Source of the DNA: Drosophila miranda
Lineage: Eukaryota > Arthropoda > Insecta > Diptera > Drosophilidae
Direction of reading: 5' to 3'
DNA length: 64,000 nt
Assembly: GCF_003369915.1 (NCBI RefSeq)
Contig: NC_046677.1
Coordinates: forward strand, 10,106,001-10,170,000
Part shown: positions 1 to 11,683 of the stretch, in pieces
Layout: each line of letters starts with the position of its first letter
Numbering within the stretch: the first letter of the stretch is position 1
Made by a program: the position numbers and the translations under genes
The notes under the pieces: model-generated
Database searches by the model: none
What the model was told of the DNA's origin: nothing
The model's input: only the letters and a program-made list of their open reading frames with translations

Positions 1-893
1 TACACTGAGCAACGATAACGAGTTTATGAGCATCGATAACAAGTTGGCGGTTGTAGTCGGATTTAAATTTAGATTAGAATGTTTTGTGAAACCGGGCGTT
101 AACTGATAAGTTATTTCAAGACAAAGCATAATCTCACACGTACTGTATTATTTTATAGCTAAAGACAGGCTAGACTTTAATCGCCATACAAAAGAAATTC
201 TTGTGGGAAGTGTAATCTTGAAAAAAAGGGGGCTTGATAGTGATAGATACAGTGCGTTTCAGTAAGGTAATTCAAAGTTCAGTGCTCATACTGAATAACA
301 GAATTTAATATTCTCATTTTTTAAGAGCCGTGCTCATGGAAAAAGTATAGGAATTTTGGTATAAAGATGTTTTGGAAGTAATAAAAATTCAGTTCGAAAT
401 ATATTTAGCCTAAAATTAGCCCCAAAATGGGCATTACACATTCGATTAAGGAGTAGAATCAATCAAGGTAAAGAAAAGTCGCACTTCCTTATGTAATTAG
501 ATGATTCACTCGCACGGATAACTAAGAAACGCACTGCGATAATCATTGAGCAAACAAGTTTAGCAGCTTAAAACAAAGCTTGACACATCATCTGGTAAGA
601 GCATTACAACCGCTTTGTATCGGGGATATCAACAACAAACAAAATACTCGGCGGACACACGTGGAAACCCGCGAAAAAAAACAACACAAACGAACGAAAA
701 TAGACACCAAAAACAGTAGTTGGGGGCTGTAGGAGCTGTTGGTGGTGCCTCCTTATCAATAGGGCACTGTTCGATAAGCTCAGCCGCCGACAGCGTTGAT
801 ATTTGGCCCCGTTTAAAGGCCAGACAGCAGACTCATGTAATCGGCGTTTGTTTAGATAGCACCGAACGGGGTTCTGTTTTTATCAGTACTCAC
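1..893. other. Cpr intron 2, no exon recognised
   Basis: Starting at the GTGAGT donor at 893 (minus strand), this AT-rich stretch should be Cpr intron 2. I looked for the continuation of the FMN domain on the minus strand and did not see it. Confidence 0.6.
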
Positions 894-1471
894 CGCATAA
901 TTAAGACCAGATAGATCGACATCGCCATTTGTTATCCACTCGTAAAACTCCATGGCATTGTCCGTGGGATCGCCCTCGCCGTAGGTGGCCAGGCAGAACA
1001 CAGCCAGGGAGTTGGAGATGTCCTTCAGCTGCAGCAGCTCCTCCATATCACACTCCTCGGGATCGGCAACCATGCCCTTGAGACGATAGCGAATGCCCTC
1101 CTTGGCCAGACGGCCGGCAAACTCCTCGCCAGTGCCGGTCTGAGAGCCATAGAAGACGACGAGACTGCGTCCCGAGGCCTTGAGCTTCTTGATGAACGAA
1201 TTATCGGCAGCACTGGTGGTGCATACTGTTGTGGGTCTGCAATCAAGAGAGGATTAGAATTGAATTTGTGAATGGAGAATCCTCTAGATACTCACTGTAT
1301 GGAATAGCTGCGAGTGGGCTCCTCCTCCTTCTTGCGGCTTCTCAGAAAGTAAAAGGCTGCTCCTCCAATCAGGACCGCAAGCAGTGCCACATCGAGGAGT
1401 CCCAGAAAGGGTTCGTCTCCGGCAGCCACGGCCTCAGCGGCTGCTCCCTTCATTGTCTGCTCACTAGCCAT
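894..1471 (-). CDS. Cpr: NADPH-cytochrome P450 reductase, first two coding exons (partial)
   Basis: Two coding exons on the minus strand: exon 1 at 1471-1296 and exon 2 at 1236-894, joined by a 59 bp GT-AG intron. Exon 1 begins MASEQT and contains the N-terminal ER anchor (hydrophobic LLDVALLAVLIGGAAFYF followed by basic RSRKKEEE). Exon 2 carries the start of the FMN-binding flavodoxin domain, with the phosphate loop YGSQTGTGEEFA and the motif ATYGEGDPTDNA. The two exons give 173 codons and end in phase 0 at a GTGAGT donor after LNYA. In the family the next residues continue the FMN domain, so the FAD/NADPH exons must lie beyond position 1. The protein passes electrons from NADPH to microsomal P450s and sits on the ER membrane with its catalytic part in the cytosol. 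An acceptor CTTTTTGCAG ending at 1491 shows a 5' UTR exon lies further upstream. The match to the remembered fly protein is close to full identity. Confidence 0.95.
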
Positions 1472-1490
1472 TTGGGTGACACAAGTTCGA

Positions 1491-4400
1491 CTGCAAAAAG
1501 GGCACAACATTCATGGCGTTTAGTTTAGTTTTTTGCTCTGCTCTGCTGTTCTGCGTATCGTATCGTCGCGGGGTTTTAGTTCGCTTTGCATAACATTTGT
1601 TGTGGTTTCGATTTGCATCTGCCTATGCCTGTGCCGTACTTTGGACACGCATTTTAATGTATGCCACGTAACCCGCGAAACACTAAACACACACACACAC
1701 ACCACACATCGGAATAGAGACAGCCACACACACACAGACCCACAATTGATCGGAATGAAGCGATTCCATTCTACAGGCTGGCTGACTGTCAGCTGCTTTG
1801 CATCTAACGGTACTTGCTTCCGCACTTGTTTTAACGGTACTCTCTCTCCCTCTGTCTCTCTCTGTATCTCCTCCAGCTATCTCTTTCTGTTGTTTCGATC
1901 GACATTGAAAACGTATCGCGATTTTAATCGATTGCACCTTGAATATTATTTTGTACCTGTTTTTTTTTTGTTGTTTTCTACTTTTATTGTGGCACTGCCG
2001 CACGTCTTAAACAATTTGCAGTTATTGCAATTAAAAAAATACTAATTTCATTTGGCGATACGTAGAGAGCGACAGTCGCACGCGACGCTAAACAGAGAAC
2101 TGTTAACTGTTTGTTGGCCAGCAACAGGTTTTATTCACAAAACGCTTATCGGACGGGGCCAAAAGCCCGTGAGGAAAGCGAGGCGAAGCGAACCGAACCG
2201 AAGTGTTGATATGATGAAAACAACAAATGTTTCTTGCAATCGAAACTTTGCCAAACATTTACGACCTTATAAAGTGGTTTATGTTCAAAACATGTCCGTT
2301 TGTTTGTCTCCACAGAGACCTGTATCTTAAGAGACTGTGCGAGATAGGGGAAACAATCTTAGATTGAAGATTTCCGTGATGTCAAGCTATATTAATTTTT
2401 GTTTGTAATATGTACAATGCCTTGCGAAACACCCGAACATCGTGAAAGAGGTGTGTTTTTGCCACTATTATAAAGAAGATTGATATAGATATCTTTTACC
2501 TACTTTCAAAACCTCTGTAAAGATACTTTTATACTGTTATATTTATCATTTATCAACTTTAAATCGTTCAAACTTCTTTTATAAAGCATTTATCCCTTCA
2601 GAAATCATTCATACTATCTATAAACTATCAACCCCATCTAGGAAGTATCTCCCTTGCTGTAACACTTTCCGCTTCTTAAGCTCGAAAATAAATCGAAAAA
2701 ACGTTTAAGACACATTTCCCTACATGTTTCCGTATATTTATATTGCAGCTGAAGTCGAAGTTTGACCCGATTTGACCCGATCTTTTGTATATAGTATTAT
2801 ATTTCGAGCATGTTGTGCAGTCGCTGTCGTAGAAGTGGACGTAAAACCTCAAGTGCTGGGCACCTTGAATTCAGAATTGACTTAATACTTTAATGTTACT
2901 AATGCGCCGCCAGCCACCAGTCGGGGCGTACGTGTGTGTACGTCGCGTATACGACGTGTATTCCTCTACTTTGCATAGAGAAGCGAAACAGCCCAGCCGG
3001 AGCGCGTAATACTTTGACGCGTACAGCGTACAGTTCTCGTTGTTCTTGTTGCTGTGGTCAGCAAATGGCAAAAAAATAAATATTAAACATGTGCCAGACA
3101 GACAGTCAAACCCCTGCTGGCGATTAGCCGATGCGGTGCCACATGCAAATCAGGCAGGGAATAGTAGTGCCGTCGTCGTCGTCGTCACAGTCACCATCCG
3201 ATTCCGAGCTTCTGATTTGGTGTATTCGAAAGGTGCTTGTGGCTTCAATCACAATGAAGCAAAATCCAAGCGGCAAGTGTAGGCAAACTGCTGGATTTTT
3301 ATAGGTCAGACTTCAAAAGACAAAGTGTGACGATATCAGGAATATAAGTGGAATGAATAAAGGGGTTTTTGGAAAAGAGAAATACTTCAGAAGATAACAA
3401 GACCTTCATTTGAGATGAGAATGTGGTTTATTTTGTTGAATGAAAGTGAAGATTGTTTGGAAAACAGCTGGCTATAATTTAACGCCCAGAATAACATCCG
3501 TCTCACAGAAGAAAGCGGGAATAACAGAACTCTTTAAGGGTCATTCAGACACAATTAGCAATTTAGATGCGAAGAAAGTGAAGATGGTAAAGAATATACC
3601 CTGTAAGAATCAATGAATATATGAATAATAATAAATAAAATCAGCAGCAGAGAATGAGTATTACAACCTAAAGATGAGACCTGAAGATAAAGAAGAAAGC
3701 CATTCTTAGGCCTGAACGGAAGATAGGGTATTAACTGGAGAATAAGATAAGATAGCCAGGAAGAGAAGAGGAGAAACCATGGGCAAGCAAATCGCATTAG
3801 AGCTAGGGTTAATAATAAATCATACTTTATTCTATCCTGATTCAAATCGGGACTTGAATTGACTTGAAGCTTAGAACAAAATAGCACATTAATGATACAT
3901 ACTATATGTAAATACTATATATACTATAATACTAAATCAATCAATCATATTACTGAATAAAAACAAGATGTGTAGCTGACTCGTACACGTGCCAATCAAT
4001 TTATTTTTCCACGGAGAGCGCGTAAAAATACTCTTCTGGCAGGGGATGCAATCAGAACTATTTAAAGACTGTGTGCACACAATTTTGAGCAGCAGAAATA
4101 CATTTAAGAGATTCTATTCTAGCTGTAAAGTGAAAATTCCACAATAATTTAAGCTGAAATGCATTATGTTCCATGCTAATTGGCTCTTTAACGCCATTTC
4201 CACACAATTTAGTTTGAGTCATGGCCAAATAGTTGTGCTTATTATCCCAACAAACAGAAGTCAATCAAATCGTCACTTGCCCACACAATAGTAATTGAGT
4301 CATTCTACAGTAAAAACAAATGCAATACTAACGCTACACAGGCTTTTACTAGTAAGTAGTAGTAGTAGTTGGTAGCTACAAATACTGACCAAAGTATTCA

Positions 4401-6049
4401 CGCGATAATGGTGAGAAAGCATTGCACGGAATCTTTTGCTTCGTAGGCGAGAAAATCCCTTAGCCAGAATGACAGTCGCAATTTGTTCGGGCACGTAACC
4501 GAACTTCAATTCGGATCAGATCGGTTCCGACACCTACACGATGCTATATTCCGATCGTCACAGAAAACTTGTTCAGTAAGCATGACTTGGCAATTTTTAG
4601 CATACATATAAAAAACAAGTGGATCGGCGTCTTATCAGGAGCAAATTTTTAGTCACATTTAGAGTTAATTTAATTCCCTAGAAAAAGGTATATGCACCAA
4701 AATGAATGCCATATTATATGTAAATTAAGAAAGATATGACCCATATCTGGCCTCCTCCAATTAGCCCTTTTAATTTCAATGTCAAGTGCAGTCTAATTAA
4801 CGCCTGTTCAGAGCTGAAAATGGCCTCAAAGTATGTCAAAATTCATATATTATGTTATTAGCAGAGCAAGGAACTTTCCATACGATTTTCGAATCGCTTG
4901 AGACCTTAATCAAGTGTAATTAGTTTGCTTGTTTGAAAGGTCTGTGACTAAGCTGGCAGATAGCTGAGACTCCAACAGAAATGTCTTGCAATTTTATTAT
5001 ATTATTAGCATACGATTAGCATAAGTGTTATGATACATTTTTTATCAGCATCAACAGGCGATAAGTCGGTATCTTTTCGACGTGTAGACTTTTTCTATGA
5101 TAAAAAATCTCTCGACCCTAAAGAGATATTCGCTATCAGTACGTATTACATCTATCGGGCACACACTGTAGCACATCCCTGAGGAACGTATGTAAATCTT
5201 ATCTACAGCTGTTTTTCTCAATGGCGACAGCTGACAAGAGGGAAATGTTACGCCTCTACGATTACGTAATTATATTCAATCAAGATGGAATTGATCATGT
5301 AGAATAATAGCACAACCGACAAAAATATTAAAGTCGTAATAAAAAAGTTATTAAAGAGAATTACACGCGATATTCCAAGCGCCAGAGACCGTACAGTGCA
5401 CCAGAGCGAGAGGGTCAGAGCCAGAGAGAGCGTGTAAGCCTGGCTGGGCAGCGCGCGTCAGAGCGAGAACGAACTAGTAACAGATTTTGGGCAACAGATG
5501 TCCGATAGAGGGAGAGAGAGCGATAGAAGCAACAGGTACTGAACTTTAAACTCTCTTTCTCTCCAACTTCTCGGGCCATTTGCTTCACTCGCACTCAAAA
5601 GAAACACACTCTTGGGTGTGTGTGTGTGCTGCGTTGTAACCTTGACCATCAATGCGACGGCGCTCATGGCGTGTATAAAATATCAATTAATTAATGGATT
5701 TCGGCTGCGCGTGGCCTGGCATTGGCCCCAAAAATTGCCCCGTTCGGGTGGGGCAATGGTTGAAAACTCATTTCTTACCGTGCAACGGATGTGAGGTTGT
5801 AATGATTATACACACGATCGGATTTACAGATGCGCCTCTTCCTGTTTTCTTCTTTCACTCTTTAGTGTGCTTCTGTACACGTTTTCTCGCTGGCTGTTTT
5901 ACATGCACCGCGAAGTAGACGACGACAACGACTGCGCGGCCAGCGCTTAATTTGTTTTATTTAGTTAAAGTGGAAGCCACGACGACGACGACGGCGACGG
6001 CAGCAGCGCGCATATATGTATTTCTATATATGTACGTTACTTATACACA
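1491..6049. other. Cpr upstream/5' UTR intron and intergenic DNA
   Basis: No coding region is supported on either strand. The stretch contains short CA/TG and CT microsatellites around 1690-1870, poly-T tracts, a GA-rich block near 5480-5530 and GAC/GACGGC trinucleotide runs near 5920-6005. One or more Cpr 5' UTR exons (minus strand) probably lie at about 1.5-2.2 kb, but their ends cannot be fixed from sequence alone. Confidence 0.5.
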
Positions 6050-6497
6050 CATCGGTGCAGTGCGTTAGTATATGAACTATATAGTCGACGGAATCTGGCT
6101 AATCACAGTCGCAGCGCCTGCGACTTTGTCAATAGCCTGTTGATTATAGAGCGGGACAAAATATCGATAGAACGGTCTGTTGGTTACATCGATGTTTTGT
6201 GATTTTTCGCACCAGAACCACCGATGTTTTCCAGTTAAATTGGCAAAAAAGTCTGCTAAAATAGTTAATATATAACAGAAAATTTTTCCATGGAAGGCTT
6301 TACATTAAATTGATTAAAATTGATATGCAAATCAGTTCAAAGTGTAAATGTAATTACGGGAATACCCACATTGATAAATCCGATAACTAGTGTCCAAACC
6401 ATAACATTTCGTTCATTTTCGCAAAACAAAAACAGATTATTTGGAGCTCCGACAACTTGACGATTTGGTTCCTTGTGGGTTTGATATGCACTCAATT

Positions 6498-6544
6498 GTA
6501 TGTACATTTCTTTACACTATTTATTAACCTGAATTTTCTTGCAG
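6498..6544 (+). other. 5' UTR intron of zinc-finger copy 1 (repeated in the other copies)
   Basis: A short intron, GTATGT to TTCTTGCAG, with a branch-like TATTAAC about 20 bp before the acceptor. The same intron sits in front of the ATG in copies 2 and 3 (acceptors ending at 8567 and 11679). In copy 4 the donor is GTATGTGC and the acceptor TTGCTTGCAG ends at 13721. Conservation of both ends in all four copies supports real splicing. Confidence 0.6.
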
Positions 6545-6548
6545 GACA

Positions 6549-7475
6549 ATGGATGAAATATGCAGAGTTTGCATGGGAACGTCCGGAGAATTTAGGAACA
6601 TTTTTGACGAAAGACCAACAATGGATATGTGCATTGGTGACATGATATCGCAGTGCACCGGGTACGTGGTTAAGCGAGGGGATTCGCTACCAGAAAACAT
6701 ATGTCCGCCTTGCCTGGAGGATGCTATGAGTGCCTTCAATCTTAAGACCACCTACGAGCAGAGCCATAAACTCTTTTTCGCGCTGACAGAGGAGGACAAG
6801 GAACAAGACGAGGATTCGCTACATTCAGATGACCGAGCTGAGCAATCGAAACATCAAGATGATAGAAATAACAGTGATAATTGTAAACGAGTCTTCAAAT
6901 GCTCCGTCTGTCCAAAATCCTTTCAAAGAAAATACCACCTCAGTGAACACAGCCATAGCCACACTGGGGAGCGACCGTACACGTGTCCACACTGCGCGAA
7001 GTCATTCTCTCAATCCAGAATTCTCCGGAATCACATCCGTACTCACACAGATGAGCGATCATTCTACTGCGCCCACTGTTCGAAGTCATTTAAACTGAAA
7101 GCCCAGCTCATCGGACACAGCCGTACTCACACGGGGGTGCGACCGTACAAGTGTTCTCACTGCGCGGTATCATTCAAACAACTCGCCCATCTCACCTCAC
7201 ACGTATTCTCCCACACAGGAGAAAGACCCTACAAATGCTCTCACTGCCCAAAAACATTCACACAAGTAACCAATCTTAATGTGCACATTCGTACGCACAC
7301 GGGTGAAAAACCCTACAAATGCACTGAATGCTCAAGGTCTTTTATACAAAAATACCATCTCAAGGAACACATCCGTACGCACACAGGAGAACGACCCTAC
7401 CAATGCAATCACTGCTCAAAAACCTTCACGCAGGAATCTACTTTTAGAAAACACATTCGTACGCAGCACGAGTGA
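6549..7475 (+). CDS. ZAD-C2H2 zinc-finger protein, copy 1 (7 fingers)
   Basis: A 308-residue protein. Residues about 3-78 are a zinc-finger-associated domain (ZAD): EICRVC near the start and ICPPCLE later provide the CxxC pairs that bind one zinc and mediate dimerisation in this insect family. An acidic linker (EEDKEQDED) follows, then seven C2H2 fingers joined by HTGERPY-type linkers. The seventh has a four-residue His spacing (HIRTQH). This is a likely nuclear DNA-binding regulator; the target is unknown. The ATG lies four bases after an acceptor TTCTTGCAG. A good donor GTATGT at 6498 gives a 47 bp intron, so the first exon is non-coding. Immediately after the stop (7490-7570) is a decayed finger (YKCTHCSKTF-like), so the ancestor was longer. 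It is closest to copy 3 at 11684. The family is sure; orthology to a named fly gene is not. Confidence 0.88.
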   Translation: MDEICRVCMGTSGEFRNIFDERPTMDMCIGDMISQCTGYVVKRGDSLPENICPPCLEDAMSAFNLKTTYEQSHKLFFALTEEDKEQDEDSLHSDDRAEQSKHQDDRNNSDNCKRVFKCSVCPKSFQRKYHLSEHSHSHTGERPYTCPHCAKSFSQSRILRNHIRTHTDERSFYCAHCSKSFKLKAQLIGHSRTHTGVRPYKCSHCAVSFKQLAHLTSHVFSHTGERPYKCSHCPKTFTQVTNLNVHIRTHTGEKPYKCTECSRSFIQKYHLKEHIRTHTGERPYQCNHCSKTFTQESTFRKHIRTQHE

Positions 7476-7479
7476 TTAG

Positions 7480-8290
7480 CCGACCAATTTTCTCACTGCT
7501 CAACGTCATTTAAATAAAATGTCAAACTAAGCGTCCTTATAAGTGCACCCATTGCTCAAAGACTTTTGGATATAAAAACAATAGCAAAGCTACCAAAGAC
7601 ACCTACATATGTATGTCTTACAGCAGAAACGACAAGCTTGCTATTCCGGCACTCTTCGAGATCACATCAGTAGAGAACTCTGGTAGATACGATTGCTCCT
7701 AGTGGAAAACAACATCTTTAAGTTCAATGTTTTCCGCTATCTTCTTTACTGTAACTTTTAAATCATTTAGGGCCGGTTTCTCGACTTCGGGTTAAGGTGC
7801 CGGTTAATTGTCGTTAGAATAAAGACTAGACTACCACATAAACTTGATTCGATTTTCTCGAAGGCTGATTAATAACCGGAAAAAAAGAATAACAGGGTGA
7901 TTCGTTTATCGGACATCAAAATGCAAGTGCAACATATTAACTTTGAGGTTAAACTTTTTTCAAAATCATTTTGAAAGTAGGTTTGTCGATGTTTTTTAAA
8001 TTTTCATGCTGCTACTCACAGTTTGTCAGAGATTTCAAATACACAGGTATTTCATCTAAGATGTCTCGATATTCTTAAATCGCGCAACTTCTGACGTCGC
8101 TTTGTTTCAAAACAATTAAAATATAAAAACCTATTTTCAACATGCTTTACATATATTTACTAAATAACCAGGTCGGTCAGCTGTTTTTGTTTGCCAACAA
8201 TTCTTGAAAAGGGGATCACCTAAAAACGATGAAAAAAACGTTTTGGCTGAAACCGAAGTCTGCATGAATCAGGGCAGAACCATCCATGTT
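7480..8290. other. Intergenic spacer with decayed zinc-finger tail
   Basis: The first about 100 bp after copy 1 hold a degenerate finger. The rest is AT-rich and contains segments shared with the spacer after copy 3 (for example around GGGCCGGTT at 7770 and 12870), as expected from the segmental duplication. No gene is seen. Confidence 0.6.
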
Positions 8291-8571
8291 TTCCGGCTCA
8301 ATTGACAAAAGAGTCTGCTACAATTGACTACATTAAATTTATTAAAAGTGATGTGCAAACCAGTACAGAGTCTAAATGTAATTACAGGAGTACCCACATT
8401 GATAAATCCGATAGCTGGTGTCTAAACCATAACATTTCATTTATTTTCGCAAAACAGATTATTTTGGAGCACCGACACTTTCACGATTTGGTTGCTTGTG
8501 GGTTTGATATGCACTCAATTGTATGTACATTTCTTTACACTATTTATTAACCTGAATTTTCTTGCAGGACA

Positions 8572-10401
8572 ATGGATGAAATATGCAGAGTTTGCATGGG
8601 AACGTCCGGAGAATTTAGGAACATTTTTGACGAAAGACCAACAATGGATATGTGCATTGGTGACATGATATCGCAATGCACCGGGTACGTGGTTAAGCGA
8701 GGGGATTCGCTACCAGAAAACATATGTCCGCCTTGCCTGGAGGATGCTATTAGTGCCTTCAATCTTAAGTCCACCTGTGAGCAGAACCATACATTCTTTT
8801 TCACGCTGATGGACAAGGATAAGGAGGATTGGCTACATTCAGTTAACCGAACTGAGCAATCGGAACGTCAAGATGATAGCAATACCATTGATAATTGTGA
8901 ACGACTCTTTAAATGCTCCGTCTGTCCAAAATCCTTTCCAAGAAAATCCCACCTCAGTGAACACAGCCATAGCCACACTGGGGAGCGACCGTACACGTGT
9001 CCACACTGCTCGAAGTCTTTCTCTCAATCTGGAACTCTCCGGAATCACATCCGTACTCACACAGATGAACGACCATTCCAATGCGCCCACTGTTCCAAGT
9101 CATTTAAACTGAAATCCCATCTCGTCGGACACAGCCGTACTCACACAGGGGAGCGACCTTATAAGTGTTCTTACTGCGCTTTGTCGTTTAAACAACTCGC
9201 CCATCTTACCTCACACATACGCTCCCACACAGGAGAAAGACCCTACAAATGCTCTCACTGCCCAAAAACCTTTACCCAAGTACCCAATCTTAATATGCAC
9301 ATTCGTACGCACACGGGTGAAAGACCCTACAAATGCACCGAATGCCCAAAATCGTTTGTACAAATCTACCATCTCAAGGAACACATCCGCACGCACACTG
9401 GGGAGCGACCATTCAAGTGTAGGCAGTGCCCTAAGTCTTTTCAAAAAAATGCAAATCTTCGAGAACATACCCGTACCCACACGGGGGAGCAGCCTTATCA
9501 ATGTCCACAATGTCTAAAAACCTTTCTTGCTCGAGCGTATCTCAAAATTCACATACGAACTCACACTCGCAATGCAGAGCTACCGTATAAGTGTTCTCAC
9601 TGCTCTGAGACCTTTGCCCAAGTAGGGATTCTCCAGGCTCATATGCGTTCGCATACGGATGAACACGAACGACCTTACCCATGTCCCCACTGCACCGAAT
9701 GGTTCAGCTTGGAAGATAACCTGAGGACCCACCTCCGTACGCACATGGGTGAAGGACCCTACCAATGCAGCGAATGCTCAAAGTCTTTTATACAAAAATA
9801 TCTCTTTGAAAGACACATCCGTACGCACTCAGATGATCGACCCTACCAGTGCTCTCAATGCTCCAAGTCCTACAAACAAAAGGCCCATCTCAGCAGTCAC
9901 ATACGGGTTCACACTGGGGAGAAAAACGACATATCTAGTGTTTCCACTGGAGAAGAGACCCAATCGAAGCCACTTGAAGTGGAGGGACCCCACAAATGCT
10001 CTCACTGCTCGAAGTCATTTAAGATACAATCCCATCTCCAAATACACATCCGTGTTCACACGGGAGATCGACCGTATAAGTGCTCTGACTGCTGGATGTC
10101 GTTTAAACAACACTCCCATCTTCGAATGCACATACGCTCCCACACAGGTGAAAGACCCCACCAATGCGCCCAATGCTCAAAAGCCTTCTCAGAAGAATCC
10201 AATCTTAGAAGACACATGCATACGCACACAGATAAACGACCGTACCAATGCACCGAATGCCCAAAGTCTTTTATAAGAAAAGCCCGTCTTGAAAGACACA
10301 AAGAAAAAGACCATCTCAACGAACACATAACTGCTCATACTGGAGAGATATTCGACCCATCTGGTGTACCCACTGCGATTCCAGACATCAACAGCATTTA
10401 A
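8572..10401 (+). CDS. ZAD-C2H2 zinc-finger protein, copy 2 (16 fingers)
   Basis: A 609-residue protein, the longest of the four copies. An N-terminal ZAD (residues about 3-78) is almost identical to that of copy 1, and a short acidic linker follows. I count 16 C2H2 fingers in blocks. Finger linkers are mostly HTGERPY/F. The series is interrupted by a non-finger spacer (around [13 protein letters not shown], residues about 455-475) before fingers 13-16, and a second longer linker follows finger 8. The last finger ends with a longer His spacing ([10 protein letters not shown]). This is a likely sequence-specific DNA-binding regulator in the nucleus; the target is unknown. Its start is fixed by the conserved 5' UTR intron acceptor just before the ATG. 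It is closest in structure to copy 4, which is a truncated relative. A fragment of Pez exon 2 lies 380 bp downstream. Confidence 0.9.
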   Translation: MDEICRVCMGTSGEFRNIFDERPTMDMCIGDMISQCTGYVVKRGDSLPENICPPCLEDAISAFNLKSTCEQNHTFFFTLMDKDKEDWLHSVNRTEQSERQDDSNTIDNCERLFKCSVCPKSFPRKSHLSEHSHSHTGERPYTCPHCSKSFSQSGTLRNHIRTHTDERPFQCAHCSKSFKLKSHLVGHSRTHTGERPYKCSYCALSFKQLAHLTSHIRSHTGERPYKCSHCPKTFTQVPNLNMHIRTHTGERPYKCTECPKSFVQIYHLKEHIRTHTGERPFKCRQCPKSFQKNANLREHTRTHTGEQPYQCPQCLKTFLARAYLKIHIRTHTRNAELPYKCSHCSETFAQVGILQAHMRSHTDEHERPYPCPHCTEWFSLEDNLRTHLRTHMGEGPYQCSECSKSFIQKYLFERHIRTHSDDRPYQCSQCSKSYKQKAHLSSHIRVHTGEKNDISSVSTGEETQSKPLEVEGPHKCSHCSKSFKIQSHLQIHIRVHTGDRPYKCSDCWMSFKQHSHLRMHIRSHTGERPHQCAQCSKAFSEESNLRRHMHTHTDKRPYQCTECPKSFIRKARLERHKEKDHLNEHITAHTGEIFDPSGVPTAIPDINSI

Positions 10402-10780
10402 AGCACCCAAACGGTATGCAACTGATATTACTTGATACGAAGTATCTCCATAGAAACGTAAGTATATTGGATTGGGATGTCATGCCGCATCTACTTGGAG
10501 TAGTCATTCTTGGCTCGGAGCTGTTTGGAACAACACATACTCTTTTTTAAAAAAAATTGTAAGGAGGGAACCTCCGGTGCGGCAGCGACCTGCCCCGATG
10601 TGAGAAGTAAGCCCCCAAGGAACTGCAGCGACCCATCGGTGCACGGGAGATAGACCGTGGGGAGTGGTTTCCCTTTGTTAGTATACGAATAGTATAAGGA
10701 ATAGAAGAGACGCTCGAAACGACACGGTAGGCGACGTTGGGTCATCAAAAACATCGTCGGCTCCTCCTTCGGGTCCAAAA
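10402..10780. other. Spacer of unknown origin between copy 2 and the Pez fragment
   Basis: This GC-richer filler, about 10490-10780, has no match elsewhere in the window by eye. In the sister unit the same interval carries the Pez 5' region, exon 1 and most of intron 1. No coding region is supported. Confidence 0.4.
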
Positions 10781-11179
10781 GTATTAACATATTTGCGCGT
10801 GCTGTGGGCCAGGCCCATAGAGGCAAGCATTTTTGTATATTTTTCCGAGCACGTTTTTAATCGCCGAACCCCTCTCTCTCTCTTTCTCTCTCTGGTTATT
10901 TTTTTAGACACCTCCAGTACCGTCGATTGCACGATCAGTTCGGAGAGCAAGGGCCAGGAGTGCTTGGACAATGTCTGCCAGCGTCTGCTCATCCAGCAGC
11001 CAGAGTTCTTTGGACTGCGTTACCTCGTCCGTGGAAAGGAGGATGAGTATAAATGGATCGATCTGGAGCGATCGCTGAGCCGCCAGCTGGAGAAGTATGC
11101 GGCGGGGCCAAAGATCTACCTGCGAGTGCGTCACTATGTGACGACGGGTGTGCGGCATCTGAGCGACGAGGCCAACAGA
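10781..11179 (+). pseudogene. Duplicated fragment of Pez intron 1 end plus 5' part of exon 2
   Basis: Positions 10781-11179 match 21866-22267 nearly base for base. They include the CT-rich polypyrimidine tract, the acceptor (TTTTTTTAG ending at 10907) and about 270 bp of Pez exon 2, coding for the first part of the FERM domain (TSSTVDCTISSES onward). Homology stops just after HLSDEA. The reading frame then enters unrelated duplicated intergenic DNA and stops at 11203. There is no exon 1, no start and no rest of FERM, so this cannot encode Pez. It marks the joint of a tandem duplication. The acceptor is intact, so aberrant splicing from an upstream zinc-finger transcript into it is conceivable. 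Confidence 0.9.
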
Positions 11180-11683
11180 CTGCACATCTGTGCAGTGCGT
11201 TAGTATATTAACTATATAGTCGACGGAATCTGGCTAATCACAGTCGCAGCGCCTGCGACTTTGTCAATAGCCTGTTGATTATAGAGCTGGACAAAATATC
11301 GATAGAACGGTCTGTTGGTTACATCGATGTTTTGTGATTTTTCGCACCAGAACCACCGATGTTTTCCAGTTAAATTGGCAAAAAAGTCTGCTAAAATAGT
11401 TAATATATAACAGAAAATTTTTCCATGGAAGGCTTTACATTAAATTGATTAAAATTGATATGCAAATCAGTTCAAAGTGTAAATGTAATTACGGGAATAC
11501 CCACATTGATAAATCCGATAACTAGTGTCCAAACCATAACATTTCGTTCATTTTCGCAAAACAAAAACAGATTATTTGGAGCTCCGACAACTTGACGATT
11601 TGGTTCCTTGTGGGTTTGATATGCACTCAATTGTATGTACATTTCTTTACACTATTTATTAACCTGAATTTTCTTGCAGGACA

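Larger units (their letters stand above)
6050..11180 (+). repeat. Segmental duplication, unit 1
   Basis: Unit 1 starts at about 6050 (sequence GTGCAGTGCGTTAGTATA) and ends in the broken Pez exon at about 11180. Unit 2 starts at about 11180 with the same GTGCAGTGCGTTAGTATA sequence and runs to the genuine Pez exon 2 at about 22267. Zinc-finger copies 1 and 2 lie in unit 1, copies 3 and 4 in unit 2, in the same order and orientation. Near-identity over 6050-7130 versus 11180-12260 says the event is recent. Confidence 0.8.

Noticed and set aside
5612-5918. Promoter with TATA (GTATAAAATA near 5672) for a plus-strand gene
   Set aside because: The TATA-like word alone, without initiator or downstream gene at suitable distance, is not sufficient.
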